Assembly (NCBI RefSeq): GCF_013823385.1
Contig: NZ_PNMA01000002.1
Coordinates: 62,001 to 126,000, forward strand
Source of the DNA: Hyphomonas sp.
Lineage (GTDB): Bacteria; Pseudomonadota; Alphaproteobacteria; Caulobacterales; Hyphomonadaceae
Direction of reading: 5' to 3'
DNA: 64,000 nt
Position numbers and translations under genes: made by a program
Shown here: positions 53,639-62,476 of the stretch, one piece after another
How positions within the stretch are numbered: position 1 is the stretch's first letter
How the letters are laid out: the number at the start of each line of letters is the position of its first letter
The notes under the pieces: model-generated
The model's input: the letters and a program-made list of their open reading frames with translations, nothing else
Databases searched by the model: none
What the model was told of the DNA's origin: nothing

Positions 53639-54896
53639 GCAGACTGGCGGGGGGCAAGAGTTCAAACCGCCGCGCGCCGAAATCGATCACATAGCCGGTG
53701 GTGGCGTTGAGGATGTCCTGGCCGATCAGGCCGTGGCGCCCATCGGCCGCATCGTCCAGGACATGAATGTCGCTGAGCGTCACGGTCTGTCCGGCGATCT
53801 CAATCTCAAGGCGGGGAATGATGGCGGCGTCTTCAAACACGCGTTCTCCCCCTGCCCCGCCGATCCGGGTGCTGTCTGACGTGGCCCCTTCCAGCAGGGC
53901 CGGGTAATCGAGCACCGCACGCGGCGTGAGATGGCTGGTGGTGGCGCCGCTGTCGATGAACATGCGGACCGGGGAACCATTCGCCTTCAGAAGCGCGATG
54001 GGGCTGAGGCCGCTGAACACGAGATTCGAGCCCTCGGTCCAGCCTTCCTCCGAGGCGGCATGGCGAAGCCATTCAGTCTCGCCTTGCTGCTCGAAGCTGA
54101 CCCGGCCGAGCGCGGCGAAAACCGGGAGGCCGATGATCGCCGGTATCGTGTAAGCCCCGTCCGCAAATGAGAGCGCCTCATCGGGCAGCACGATGAAGAC
54201 CACATCTGTCATCTCGCCGCCCGCCAGAACGAGATTGCTGGCAATGCCGATCCGTCCGGCTACGGAATCGTTTGCCGAGGCGCCGACGGAGATATCCCCC
54301 TCCAGCAGATGCACGCCGAGCGCTTCGGCAACCGAGGCCATGATGGTGGAATAATTGGCGCCGGTATCGAGCACCGCGTCCTGCGGCTGTCCGTTGATCA
54401 GGGCGGTGGCACGGGGAAGGCCCGCCAGATCGCGGGTGATCTCTGCTTCACCGGTATCGGCAACATGGGCGCGCATGGCGGCTGCCGGTGCGGCCGTGCG
54501 GGCAAAGTCGCGCGCCTGGGCCGCGCTGCGGGCCGCCTCTTCATCTGCTTCCGGCAAGGCCGCGTCGGCAGCCTCGAAAGCATCGGCCGCCTCGGCAAAA
54601 CGGCCCTGCCGGAGATAGACACCCGCTGAGACAGACCAGGCGGCTCGCTTCAGGGGGGCTGCCATCGCGTCATCTTCGGCAGCTGCGGCAAGGATTTCCA
54701 GCGCGGCATCATCTTCCCGCCGCAGCGCCGCCAGCGCGCCCTGCGCCACCGCGCTTTCTTTCCCATCCGACCCCGCAACCGCCTCGATCACGGCCAGATC
54801 ATTCTGACGGATGGCGGCGGCCAGATCGGGCGGATCCGCCCAAGCGGCAGAGGCGAAGAAAAATGTAACCGGCAGGGCAGCAAGCAGGGGTTTCAT
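53628..54896 (-). CDS. Secreted retropepsin-like aspartic protease with two domains
   Basis: 422 residues. Signal peptide (LLAALPVTFFFASAAWA), an Ala-rich helical region (about 25-150, TPR-like), then two aspartyl-protease folds with active motifs LDTGANYS (Asp177) and IDSGATTS (Asp315). Two copies in one chain would allow a monomeric pepsin-like active site. AGGAG lies 6 bases before the ATG. It is inserted between the quinone reductase gene and trcR. Substrate unknown. Confidence 0.82.
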   Translation of the reverse strand: MKPLLAALPVTFFFASAAWADPPDLAAAIRQNDLAVIEAVAGSDGKESAVAQGALAALRREDDAALEILAAAAEDDAMAAPLKRAAWSVSAGVYLRQGRFAEAADAFEAADAALPEADEEAARSAAQARDFARTAAPAAAMRAHVADTGEAEITRDLAGLPRATALINGQPQDAVLDTGANYSTIMASVAEALGVHLLEGDISVGASANDSVAGRIGIASNLVLAGGEMTDVVFIVLPDEALSFADGAYTIPAIIGLPVFAALGRVSFEQQGETEWLRHAASEEGWTEGSNLVFSGLSPIALLKANGSPVRMFIDSGATTSHLTPRAVLDYPALLEGATSDSTRIGGAGGERVFEDAAIIPRLEIEIAGQTVTLSDIHVLDDAADGRHGLIGQDILNATTGYVIDFGARRFELLPPASLPTP

Positions 54897-55060
54897 CGCA
54901 GCACTCCTTCTCCCGCGATTAATATCGATAAACGATAATGATTGCAAGCCATGAAACCCTGAGTGTCAGATCCGGCGAGGTTGCATCCCTTCGCGCTTCC
55001 CAAGGGGACGCATTTGGCCTATAAGCCTTTCAAGGTTCACAGTTTGCCTGAAACCTCATC

Positions 55061-55086
55061 CCGCCCGGCACTCGCGTGCCGGGCGG
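55061..55086 (+). promoter_or_regulatory. Perfect hairpin in the trcR leader
   Basis: CCGCCCGGCAC pairs perfectly with GTGCCGGGCGG across a TCGC loop, 44 bases before the trcR start. No T run follows. It could be an mRNA-stability or attenuation structure. Confidence 0.5.
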
Positions 55087-55129
55087 CTGCATTTCAGGCC
55101 CCCAGTTTGGAAAGATACAGGAGACTTCC

Positions 55130-55801
55130 ATGGCCGATGTCCTGATGCCCCGCGCCACCGCCGTCTGGCTCCTCGACAACACGACGCTGACCTTCGCGCA
55201 GATCGCGAAATTCTGCGGCCTGCACCATCTCGAGGTCAAAGGCATTGCCGATGGCGATGTTGCCGAGAACATGCGCGGCGTTGACCCGATCGCCGGCGGA
55301 ATGCTGTCGCGCGAAGAGATCGCCAAGGGCGAGAAAAACCCGGATTATGAGCTGCAGGTGGCCAAATCCAAGATCGCCCACATTCCCCAGCCCAAGCGCA
55401 AGGGCAGCCGCTATACGCCGGTGATCCGCCGTCAGGATAAGCCCGACGCCGTGGCCTGGTTCATCCGCAACCACCCGGAAGTGACCGACGCGCAGATCAT
55501 CAAGCTGATCGGCACCACCAAGACGACGATCAACAATGTGCGCGACAAGTCTCACTGGAATGCCCAGAATATCCGCCCGGTTGACCCGGTGACGCTGGGC
55601 CTCTGCAGCCAGATCGAGCTGGATGAGGTGATCTCCAAGGCATCCGACCGCCGCCGCAAGATGGACGCCGAGCGCGCCGCACGCGGCGAAGGCCCCGGCC
55701 TCACCCCGGCCAAGGATACGGCTGACGCGTATGAGGTTGAGGAAGAGGATGTCCGCAAGAAGGACGTCTCGGCCGCAGACGTGTTCCGCGACTTCGACTG
55801 A
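55130..55801 (+). CDS. trcR: Cell cycle transcriptional regulator TrcR (DUF1013)
   Basis: 223 residues. DUF1013 signature: PRATAVWLLDNTTLTFAQIAKFCGLHHLEVKGIADGDVA, NPDYEL, and the second HTH-like segment HPEVTDAQIIKLIGTTKTTINNVRDKSHWN. An acidic/basic tail ends AADVFRDFD. Described as acting with RNA polymerase in alphaproteobacterial cell-cycle transcription. AGGAG lies 6 bases before the ATG at 55130. A terminator follows. Confidence 0.92.
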   Translation: MADVLMPRATAVWLLDNTTLTFAQIAKFCGLHHLEVKGIADGDVAENMRGVDPIAGGMLSREEIAKGEKNPDYELQVAKSKIAHIPQPKRKGSRYTPVIRRQDKPDAVAWFIRNHPEVTDAQIIKLIGTTKTTINNVRDKSHWNAQNIRPVDPVTLGLCSQIELDEVISKASDRRRKMDAERAARGEGPGLTPAKDTADAYEVEEEDVRKKDVSAADVFRDFD

Positions 55802-55826
55802 TCCTCCGGTGTCAGACAAATTTGAG

Positions 55827-55855
55827 AGCCGGGCCTTTCGGGGCCCGGCTTTTTT
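55827..55855 (+). terminator. Rho-independent terminator of trcR
   Basis: The stem AGCCGGGCC/GGCCCGGCT has a 6-base loop followed by six T. It lies between trcR and the convergent Smr-domain gene. Confidence 0.88.
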
Positions 55856-56387
55856 ATTCCATCCGCCTCAGGAACACATAGAACGCGCCGCTGCCGCCAT
55901 GCTTGGGATGGGACTCGGCATAGCCGGAGACGAGCGCGCGCGCCTCCGGGCTTTCCAGCCAGAGCAGGAAATTGCGCCGCAACACCCCCTGCCCTTCCCG
56001 CCCCTTGCCGGTGATGACGAGAACGCAGCGCGCCCCGTCCGCCTGCTGAGCGATCAGGAAGCCTGGCAGCGCGCGCGAAGCGCTGATCTGCGTATGCCCG
56101 TGAAGATCAAAGGTGGAGGCAATATCCAGCTTGCCGCGCCGGACGCGCTTTTCGCGGCCACGGTCTGCGGGCGGGACCGGCGCTCGCGGCGCGGGCTGTT
56201 CGGGCGGAGCAGCGCGGGCGGGTGTTTTGCGCGCAGGCTTTTTCTCGTCCCGCAGCTCGGCTTCGCCTGCTTCGAGCGCGGCCTGGAAATCCGGCAACGA
56301 GGCTTCGCGTGGGCCGATGCGCTTCACCGTCGAGGCGACCTTCGCCCAGGCGCGGACCTCTTCTTCGCTGAGCCGGCGGCCTTTCAC
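55854..56387 (-). CDS. Smr-domain protein
   Basis: 177 residues from a GTG at 56387, 4 bases after the mltA stop. A disordered Lys/Pro/Ala linker is followed by a C-terminal Smr domain (about 95-177) with FDLHGHTQISASRALPGFL, CVLVITGKG and HPKHGGSGAFYVFLRR. Smr domains are nucleases or nucleic-acid binders; the DLHG and TGKG motifs are intact. No ATG fits, so the GTG start is inferred. Confidence 0.87.
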   Translation of the reverse strand: MKGRRLSEEEVRAWAKVASTVKRIGPREASLPDFQAALEAGEAELRDEKKPARKTPARAAPPEQPAPRAPVPPADRGREKRVRRGKLDIASTFDLHGHTQISASRALPGFLIAQQADGARCVLVITGKGREGQGVLRRNFLLWLESPEARALVSGYAESHPKHGGSGAFYVFLRRME

Positions 56388-56391
56388 CGGT

Positions 56392-57621
56392 TCAGCCCAT
56401 GTCCGGCGCAGTCTCGAGCGCAGCAACAGGACGCGCGCCAAGATTGTGATAGAGCCGCTCAGCCACCTTGCGCGGCAGGAGCACCCACAGGCGGCCCTGC
56501 GCATTCATCGTGCCGGCACGCTGGCCGGCGTCAAATCCGGTGCCGAAATAGATGTCGCCGCGCACGGGGCCCTTGATGGCGCCGCCCGTATCCTGCGCGA
56601 TCAGCAGGCCGGACCATGCCCCGCCGAGGCCCGGCGCCGTAGTCTGCACGAACATCGGCACGCCGAGCGCATGGAAGGAGGGGTCCACTGCCATGGAGCC
56701 GAGCGGGGTGAGCGGTACATTGTGCGCGCCATTGGGGCCGAGCGCCGCGTCGCCTTCGGGCAGCGCCTGGAAGAAGACAAAGCGCGGATTGATGTTCATG
56801 GCCTGACGCACTTCATCCGGGGACGCACGGTCCATCCAGGCGCGGATGCCCTGCATGGACCCTTCCCCGCGCGTGATGCGGCCAGTTTCGATCAGCCAGT
56901 TGGCGACCGATTTGAAAGGCTGGCCATTATGCGCGGCATAAGCGGCGCGCATGGTGTGACCGTCCGGAAAGATCAGGCGGCCGGAGCCCTGCACCTGCAG
57001 GAAGAAGACATCAGAGGGATGCGCCCAGGCGATGACCGGCGCGGAGACATTCGAGGCGATCTCGGCCCGCGGCGGATAAGGCCGGGTGGTGCCATTGGGC
57101 AGGCGCTGGAGCGGGCTGTCACCATTGGCCACGAAATCTGACGGCAGGGCGAGCACAGGCTCGGTGAACCCGGGCTCGGGCGTGCGGCGAGCTTCGTACA
57201 TCGGCTCGAAATAGCCGGTGAAGCGGGGCTTGCCTTCCGGATCGATGATCTCGACCGGGACGAACAGGGATTCAAACACGCGCCGGGCGGCCGCGTCATC
57301 CAGCGGGGTGGAGAGCGAGGCGCAGGCGGGCGCCCAGTCTTCGGCAGTTCCCGCCCAGGCGGCATTGCGCGAGAGCGGCGCGTCCCAGGCGCGGCGGGAG
57401 AAACGGTCGCAGGTGCGCCGGAAGGCTTCGAGCGAGGCGGCAAGCGGGGCGCTCTGCCAACCGGGCAGATCGCGGTAGCTGGCGGGGCTGGAGGCGGGCG
57501 GCGGCGTAAACAGGCCGGGCACCTGCTGGCCGGGGCCCGTCACCGGTGGCGCGGGGCGCGGCGCGGTCTGACAGGCTGCCAGAAGGAGTGCGGCGAAAAG
57601 AAGCGAGACAAGACGGATCAT
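56392..57621 (-). CDS. mltA: Membrane-bound lytic murein transglycosylase A
   Basis: 409 residues. Lipobox LLAACQTA anchors it to the outer membrane. The MltA domain holds FTGYFEPMYEARR and YPPRAEI. The 3D domain at the C terminus has MAVDPSFHALGVPMFV and the catalytic Asp in GDIYFGTGFDAG. Cleaves glycan strands to 1,6-anhydro products. Upstream gene of the Smr protein, downstream of the Tim44-like gene. Confidence 0.95.
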   Translation of the reverse strand: MIRLVSLLFAALLLAACQTAPRPAPPVTGPGQQVPGLFTPPPASSPASYRDLPGWQSAPLAASLEAFRRTCDRFSRRAWDAPLSRNAAWAGTAEDWAPACASLSTPLDDAAARRVFESLFVPVEIIDPEGKPRFTGYFEPMYEARRTPEPGFTEPVLALPSDFVANGDSPLQRLPNGTTRPYPPRAEIASNVSAPVIAWAHPSDVFFLQVQGSGRLIFPDGHTMRAAYAAHNGQPFKSVANWLIETGRITRGEGSMQGIRAWMDRASPDEVRQAMNINPRFVFFQALPEGDAALGPNGAHNVPLTPLGSMAVDPSFHALGVPMFVQTTAPGLGGAWSGLLIAQDTGGAIKGPVRGDIYFGTGFDAGQRAGTMNAQGRLWVLLPRKVAERLYHNLGARPVAALETAPDMG

Positions 57622-57672
57622 GGCCCGCCGGTTATGCCGCGAAACCCCTTAACTTGTCATCTGAGAGATATG

Positions 57673-58287
57673 TCAGGCAGCAACATCCACATCATCCAGC
57701 AGCCAGTTCGGGTCGCTGGAGGAAACATTGCGCATGAAGGTCCAGATTTCGCGCGCGATGCGGGTTGTCTCGCCATCGCCCAGTTCGGCCTCATAGCGCA
57801 CCATCACGCGGGCCATCGTGCCATCCAGTTCGGCACGCTCGATCTCGGCTTTCTTGATGCGCAGCAGCTCGAACGGACGGGCGCCGCTGGCATCGCGCGC
57901 GGCGATCGCCGCGTCCCAGGCTTCATACACGTCATCATCCAGCAGCGGACGCAGGGCATTGCGGTCGCCCTTGGAATAGGCGGCCACAATCATCTGATAG
58001 GCGGCCTTGGCACCGCGCATGAAGTCTTCAGCGCGGAAAGACGGGTCGGCATTATAGATGTCTTCGAGGCCGGCCGCGGCGGGGCCGGTAAAGATCGGGC
58101 GCTCATTATCGACCCGGCGCTGCATCGGCACAGGGGCCTCTCCCTGCGGGGCGCGTTTTTCCGGCGTCGGCGCCGGGCGCTGCATCGGGCCTTCATCCCC
58201 TCCCCGGCCAAGGGCGGAGTAGAGCCGCCACAGAACGAACAGGGCGACAGCCGCAAGGATAAGGACTTCAATCAGCGGGTTGGACAT
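57673..58287 (-). CDS. Tim44-like (TimA) inner-membrane protein
   Basis: 204 residues from the ATG at 58287. One N-terminal membrane helix (LIEVLILAAVALFVLWRLY), a Pro/Arg linker, and a C-terminal Tim44 domain of NTF2 fold (DPSFRAEDFMRGAKAAYQMIVAAYSKGDRNALRPLLDDDVYEAWDAAI). TimA in alphaproteobacteria is thought to assist membrane-protein or respiratory-complex assembly. It lies divergent from secB. Confidence 0.92.
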   Translation of the reverse strand: MSNPLIEVLILAAVALFVLWRLYSALGRGGDEGPMQRPAPTPEKRAPQGEAPVPMQRRVDNERPIFTGPAAAGLEDIYNADPSFRAEDFMRGAKAAYQMIVAAYSKGDRNALRPLLDDDVYEAWDAAIAARDASGARPFELLRIKKAEIERAELDGTMARVMVRYEAELGDGETTRIAREIWTFMRNVSSSDPNWLLDDVDVAA

Positions 58288-58423
58288 TTTAGCGGCGAAA
58301 TCCTTCAGTGCATTTACAGGGTCTCCGGCACACATAGTGCCACTACCGTCCTGTTGCCAGCCCATGCGTTGCACCTGACGGGGCTGCATGCTAGGCGCGA
58401 GACCCTAACTTCAGAGGTGGATA

Positions 58424-58924
58424 ATGACAGATACGAGCGCCCCCGGAAACCCCACCCCCGGTCAGCAGCCCGCCAATCCGCCGAGCCTTCGTGTGCTCGG
58501 CCAGTATGTGAAGGATCTCTCTTTCGAGAATCCGGGCCATGCACCGGTTCAAACCCAGCCGAATATCGATCTGGGGATCGATGTGGGCGCCACGCCGCAT
58601 GCCGATGGCAACGGCCTGTTCGAGGTTTCCCTGAAACTCTCGGCCAAGGCGACGGCTGGCGAAACTGTCCTGTTCATTTCTGAACTGGACTATGCAGGCC
58701 TGTTCCAGCTGCAGAACGTGCCGGAAAACCAGATTGAGCCGATGCTGCTCATCGAATGCCCGCGCCTGCTTTTCCCTTTTGCCCGCCGCATCATTGCCGA
58801 GATCACCCGTGAGGGCGGCTTCCCGCCCCTGCTGATCGATCCGGTCGATTTTGTCGCGCTGTATCAGGCGCAATACCGCCGCGCCGCAGAGCGCGTGCAG
58901 AACGGAAATGGCGGCGCGAACTGA
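58424..58924 (+). CDS. secB: Protein-export chaperone SecB
   Basis: 166-residue tetrameric chaperone handing preproteins to SecA. An N-terminal Pro-rich leader precedes LRVLGQYVKDLSFENPG, then FEVSLKLSAKA, CPRLLFPFARRIIAEITREGGFPPLLIDPVDFVALY. Convergent with dnaQ, whose stop is 8 bases away. The dnaQ-secB-timA neighbourhood is typical of the Caulobacter origin region. Confidence 0.97.
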   Translation: MTDTSAPGNPTPGQQPANPPSLRVLGQYVKDLSFENPGHAPVQTQPNIDLGIDVGATPHADGNGLFEVSLKLSAKATAGETVLFISELDYAGLFQLQNVPENQIEPMLLIECPRLLFPFARRIIAEITREGGFPPLLIDPVDFVALYQAQYRRAAERVQNGNGGAN

Positions 58925-58931
58925 TCGCCCG

Positions 58932-59630
58932 TCAGAGATACGACTTCCAGAGCGCGTCCGGCCCAAGCTTCTCGACAAGCGCAGCATGGGCGGCGCGCTC
59001 TGCCTCGGTCACCAAAGACGGCAGCGGCTCTGGCCGCTGTTTTGCCGCAGGGCGCTTGTAGCTGCTGCTGTCAAAGGCCGGCTCGAACGCGAAGGCGCGG
59101 GCCCGCCCGCCTAGCAGTTCCAGATAGACGCTCGCGAGCAGCTGGCTATCGAGCAGCGCGCCGTGGAAGGTGCGGCTTTCCAGAGAAATGTCGAACCGCT
59201 TGCAGAGCGCGTCCAGGCTGGCCGGGGCGCCGGGATAGCGTTTACGCGCGATCCGAACCGTGTCGACCCAGCGCTCTTCCGGAATAATGTCCCGTCCGCA
59301 GCGTTGCAGCTCCATATTCAGGAAGCCGCGGTCGAAGCTGGCATTGTGCGCGACGATGGTGGCGTCGCCCAGGAAATCCATGAAAGCATCTATAATGTCG
59401 GGATGCTCGAAGGGCGGCTTGTCGCGCAGGTGATCATCGGTGATGCCGGTGATGCGGATCGTGGCTTCGGATACCGGCTTGCCGGGATTGATCAGGCGGC
59501 GGAAAGTCTTGCCCGTCGGGATGTGATTGATCATCTCGACCGCGCCGATCTCGATGATCCGGTCGCCTTCATTCGGATTGAGGCCGGTGGTCTCGGTATC
59601 GAAGGCGATTTCGCGGATACGGTCTGTCAT
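58932..59630 (-). CDS. dnaQ: DNA polymerase III epsilon subunit (proofreading exonuclease)
   Basis: 232 residues. DEDDh exonuclease: Exo I FDTETTG (Asp11, Glu13), Exo [10 protein letters not shown], Exo III HGALLDS. A C-terminal tail, likely for alpha-subunit binding, follows from about residue 180. The ATG at 59630 overlaps the coaE stop by 4 bases; the frame runs on upstream inside coaE and is not used. Confidence 0.96.
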   Translation of the reverse strand: MTDRIREIAFDTETTGLNPNEGDRIIEIGAVEMINHIPTGKTFRRLINPGKPVSEATIRITGITDDHLRDKPPFEHPDIIDAFMDFLGDATIVAHNASFDRGFLNMELQRCGRDIIPEERWVDTVRIARKRYPGAPASLDALCKRFDISLESRTFHGALLDSQLLASVYLELLGGRARAFAFEPAFDSSSYKRPAAKQRPEPLPSLVTEAERAAHAALVEKLGPDALWKSYL

Positions 59631-60235
59631 GACGCCTCTCCGGAAGCGATTCGCTGCATCAGGGCAATGATGGCGCGGACCTGGTCGCGTGCAAAGTCGA
59701 AACCATGGGCTGTCGACAGGATAAAGTCGGCGCGGGCGCGCTTGTCGGCGTCTGGCATCTGGCGGGCGAGGATAGCCTCGAACGCATCTTCCGTCATGCC
59801 GGGCCGGGCGAGCACGCGGGCGCGCTGCACATCGGCCGGCGCGGTGACCACCAGCGTGTAGGTGCAATGCCGGTTGCCGCCGGTTTCAAACAGCAGCGGA
59901 ATATCCAGCACCGCAAACGGCGCGCCCTGTTCTTTCGCCCGGCGGCGGAAATCAAGCTGGGCCTCTCCGGCGAGCGGGTGAACGATGCCTTCCAGCCGCT
60001 TCATCGCGGCGGCATCATCCAGCACGCGGGCGCGCAGCTTCTGCCGGTCTATGGCGCCCTTCTCGGCGACGCCAGGAAAGGCTTCCTCGATCGGGGCCAC
60101 CGCTGCGCCGCCTTCGGCATAGAGCGCGTGAACGGCGGCATCGGCATCATAGACCGGCACACCGGCGTCGCGGAAAAGGCCCGACGTGGCGGACTTGCCC
60201 ATGCCGATGGAACCGGTCAGCCCAAGGATGATCAT
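59627..60235 (-). CDS. coaE: Dephospho-CoA kinase
   Basis: Last step of CoA synthesis. 202 residues. P-loop [13 protein letters not shown] at residues 5-17, catalytic Asp in VPVYDADA, lid region with [12 protein letters not shown] overlaps on both sides with aroE and dnaQ. Confidence 0.96.
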   Translation of the reverse strand: MIILGLTGSIGMGKSATSGLFRDAGVPVYDADAAVHALYAEGGAAVAPIEEAFPGVAEKGAIDRQKLRARVLDDAAAMKRLEGIVHPLAGEAQLDFRRRAKEQGAPFAVLDIPLLFETGGNRHCTYTLVVTAPADVQRARVLARPGMTEDAFEAILARQMPDADKRARADFILSTAHGFDFARDQVRAIIALMQRIASGEAS

Positions 60236-61044
60236 GAGGTTGCCTCCACAAGTCTGCGGCAGCGGGCATGGGCTTCGGCCATATCCGGCATGACGCCGAA
60301 CCAGTGATCAAAGCTGATGGCTGCCTGGGCCACCAGCATGCCCAGCCCGTCCAGCGTGCGCCAGCCCTTGGACTTGGCTTCGGCCAGCGCGGCAGCCGCG
60401 CCTTTGCCATAGCTGATATCATAAAAGATGCCGCCAGCCGATTGGGGCAGCTCCAACTCTCCGCCCGAATGGCCCAGGCTGAGCGTGTTGACGGCGAGCG
60501 CCGCAGAGGGAAGCTGGCGCAGCCCCTCTTCCAGCGAAAGCACGCGCGCGCCGGGCGCGAGTTCCCGCGCCAGGGCTTCTGCCCGCGCCACCGTCCGGTT
60601 ACAGATCGTCAGCTTTGCGCCGCGCTCAGCCAGCACAGAAGCAACTGCCCGCGCAGACCCCCCTGCCCCGAGCAGGAAAACCGCGCGGCCGGAGACATCA
60701 ATCTCGCCATAGTCAAGCGTCAGTCCAAAGCCGGGGGCATCTGTATTGTCGCCAATCCAGCCATTGTCGCGGCGGACGAGGAAATTCACCGCGCCGAGGC
60801 GCTGGGCGGTTTCACTGACCGATGCAGAGAGGCGCAGGGCCTCTTCCTTGTGCGGAAGGGTGACGTTGAGGCCGATAACGCCTTGCCGGGCGAGCCCCTC
60901 CAGACCGGCAGCCAGTTCGCCCGCCTTGACCTCGAAGGCCGAGTAAACCGCGTCAATCTGATTGCCGCGCAGCCACCCATTATGGATGAAGGGCGAAAGC
61001 GAATGGGCGATGGGATCGCCCACCACGCCGAGAAGATGTGTCAT
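60232..61044 (-). CDS. aroE: Shikimate dehydrogenase
   Basis: NADPH-dependent reduction of 3-dehydroshikimate. 270 residues. Substrate site [11 protein letters not shown], catalytic Lys in VTLPHKE, NTDAPGF, and nucleotide loop [12 protein letters not shown]. Start and stop overlap the neighbouring genes by 4 bases, making a tightly coupled maf-aroE-coaE-dnaQ unit. Confidence 0.96.
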   Translation of the reverse strand: MTHLLGVVGDPIAHSLSPFIHNGWLRGNQIDAVYSAFEVKAGELAAGLEGLARQGVIGLNVTLPHKEEALRLSASVSETAQRLGAVNFLVRRDNGWIGDNTDAPGFGLTLDYGEIDVSGRAVFLLGAGGSARAVASVLAERGAKLTICNRTVARAEALARELAPGARVLSLEEGLRQLPSAALAVNTLSLGHSGGELELPQSAGGIFYDISYGKGAAAALAEAKSKGWRTLDGLGMLVAQAAISFDHWFGVMPDMAEAHARCRRLVEATS

Positions 61045-61637
61045 GTAGGAAGCACTTTCCGGATACGGAGGTAGTCCAGGAGCGGCAGCAGGGGCAGACC
61101 GAGAATGGAGAAATAATCTCCCTCGATCCGCGCAAACAGCTGCGCGCCCAGACCCTCGAGCTGGTAAGCCCCCACAGTCGAGAGAAGCGCGTCGCCACAG
61201 GCCGAAACATAGGTTTCGATGAATTCTTCCGTGAGCGGGCGCATGGTCAGTTTCGGCCGGGCTAGGTGGCGCCAGACTGGCGCGCCATCCTCGCAGACGA
61301 CAATCGCGGTTTCCAGCGTGTGGGATTTGCCCGACAGCTGGCGCAGATGGTTTTTCGCCGCCTCAAGATCAGCGGGCTTGTCGAAGGCCTGATCGCCAAG
61401 GGCGAGCATCTGGTCCCCGCCGATCACAAGACCGGGGCGCTGGGCTGATACGCGCATCGCCTTGAGCTCCGCCAGCTGCATCGCCTGCTCGCGCACGGGC
61501 AGCCTGTTGGCGCGCATCGCGTTGCGGAAGGCTTCCTCATCCACATTCGGCGCGGCGCTCTCGGCTTCAACACCGGCAGCGGCCAGCAGCGCGCGGCGGC
61601 TCTTGCTGGTGGATGCAAGCGTGACGGCAAGGCTCAT
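61041..61637 (-). CDS. maf: Maf-family nucleotide pyrophosphatase
   Basis: 198 residues. Hydrolyses non-canonical or modified NTPs. The N-terminal TLASTSKSRRALL and the VIGGDQMLAL segment with the catalytic Asp are visible; later HTLETAIVVCEDG and VGAYQLEGLGAQLF. Coupled by 4-base overlaps with ppsR and aroE. Confidence 0.94.
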   Translation of the reverse strand: MSLAVTLASTSKSRRALLAAAGVEAESAAPNVDEEAFRNAMRANRLPVREQAMQLAELKAMRVSAQRPGLVIGGDQMLALGDQAFDKPADLEAAKNHLRQLSGKSHTLETAIVVCEDGAPVWRHLARPKLTMRPLTEEFIETYVSACGDALLSTVGAYQLEGLGAQLFARIEGDYFSILGLPLLPLLDYLRIRKVLPT

Positions 61638-62476
61638 GAATGCCCCCAGCGTTCATGCAGCATGTTGAGAATGCCGGCGGCAGTCTCTTCCACCGAGCGG
61701 CGGGAGACATCTATCGTTTTCCAGCCATTGCGCTGGAACAGGCGGTTGGCCTGGGTGATCTCGTCGCGCACGGCTTCTTCGTCAGCGTATTCGGTGATCT
61801 CGTCCTGGTTCAGCGAGATGAGCCGCTGACGGCGGATCTGCACGAGGCGTTCGGCGGAAATCTTGAGGCCGACAACCAGCGGGCCCTTGTCGCCCAGTTT
61901 TTCCATGAAGTCCGGCAGCGGCACGCCGGGCACCAGCGGGATATTCCCGGCCCTCACCTTCCGGTTTGCCAGATATACGCAGGTTGGCGTTTTCGACGTG
62001 CGGCTGACGCCCAGGAGGATGACATCGGCGCCGATCAGGCCTTCCACATTCTGCCCATCATCATGGGCCAGGGTGAAGTTGATCGCTTCCATCCGCTCGA
62101 AATAGTCTTCGTCGAGGGCGTGCTGGCCGGCGACCCGGTTGTTCGGGGCCACACCCAGATGGCGGCTCAGCATGGCAATTGACGGGTCCAGCACCGGCAG
62201 GGTGGGTATGCTCCGCTCACGGCAGAAGGCTTCCAGCCGGCCGCGCAGCGCGCCGTCCGAAATGGTGTACCACACCACACCGGGGGCCGCCTCGATCTCC
62301 TTCATCACTCTTTCAAGCTGACGTTCGGAGCGAACGAGGTAATAGTTGTGTTCCAGCGGCTGCACATTCTCGAACTGGGCGCAGGCCGCGCGCTGGATGG
62401 CGTTGAGCGTCTCGCCCGTACTGTCGGACACGAGATGCACATTGAAGTAGATGCTGGGGCGTTGAGGCTGGGTCAC
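61634..62476 (-). CDS. ppsR: Pyruvate,phosphate dikinase / PEP synthase regulatory protein
   Basis: DUF299 kinase/phosphorylase controlling PPDK or PEP synthase by ADP-dependent phosphorylation. 280 residues from a GTG at 62476, 14 codons before FNVHLVSDSTGET, as in relatives; in-frame ATGs at 62527 and 62548 would extend it into the GANTC-rich origin region. P-loop GVSRTSKTPTCVYLAN. First gene of the leftward ppsR-maf-aroE-coaE-dnaQ run. Confidence 0.92.
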   Translation of the reverse strand: MTQPQRPSIYFNVHLVSDSTGETLNAIQRAACAQFENVQPLEHNYYLVRSERQLERVMKEIEAAPGVVWYTISDGALRGRLEAFCRERSIPTLPVLDPSIAMLSRHLGVAPNNRVAGQHALDEDYFERMEAINFTLAHDDGQNVEGLIGADVILLGVSRTSKTPTCVYLANRKVRAGNIPLVPGVPLPDFMEKLGDKGPLVVGLKISAERLVQIRRQRLISLNQDEITEYADEEAVRDEITQANRLFQRNGWKTIDVSRRSVEETAAGILNMLHERWGHS

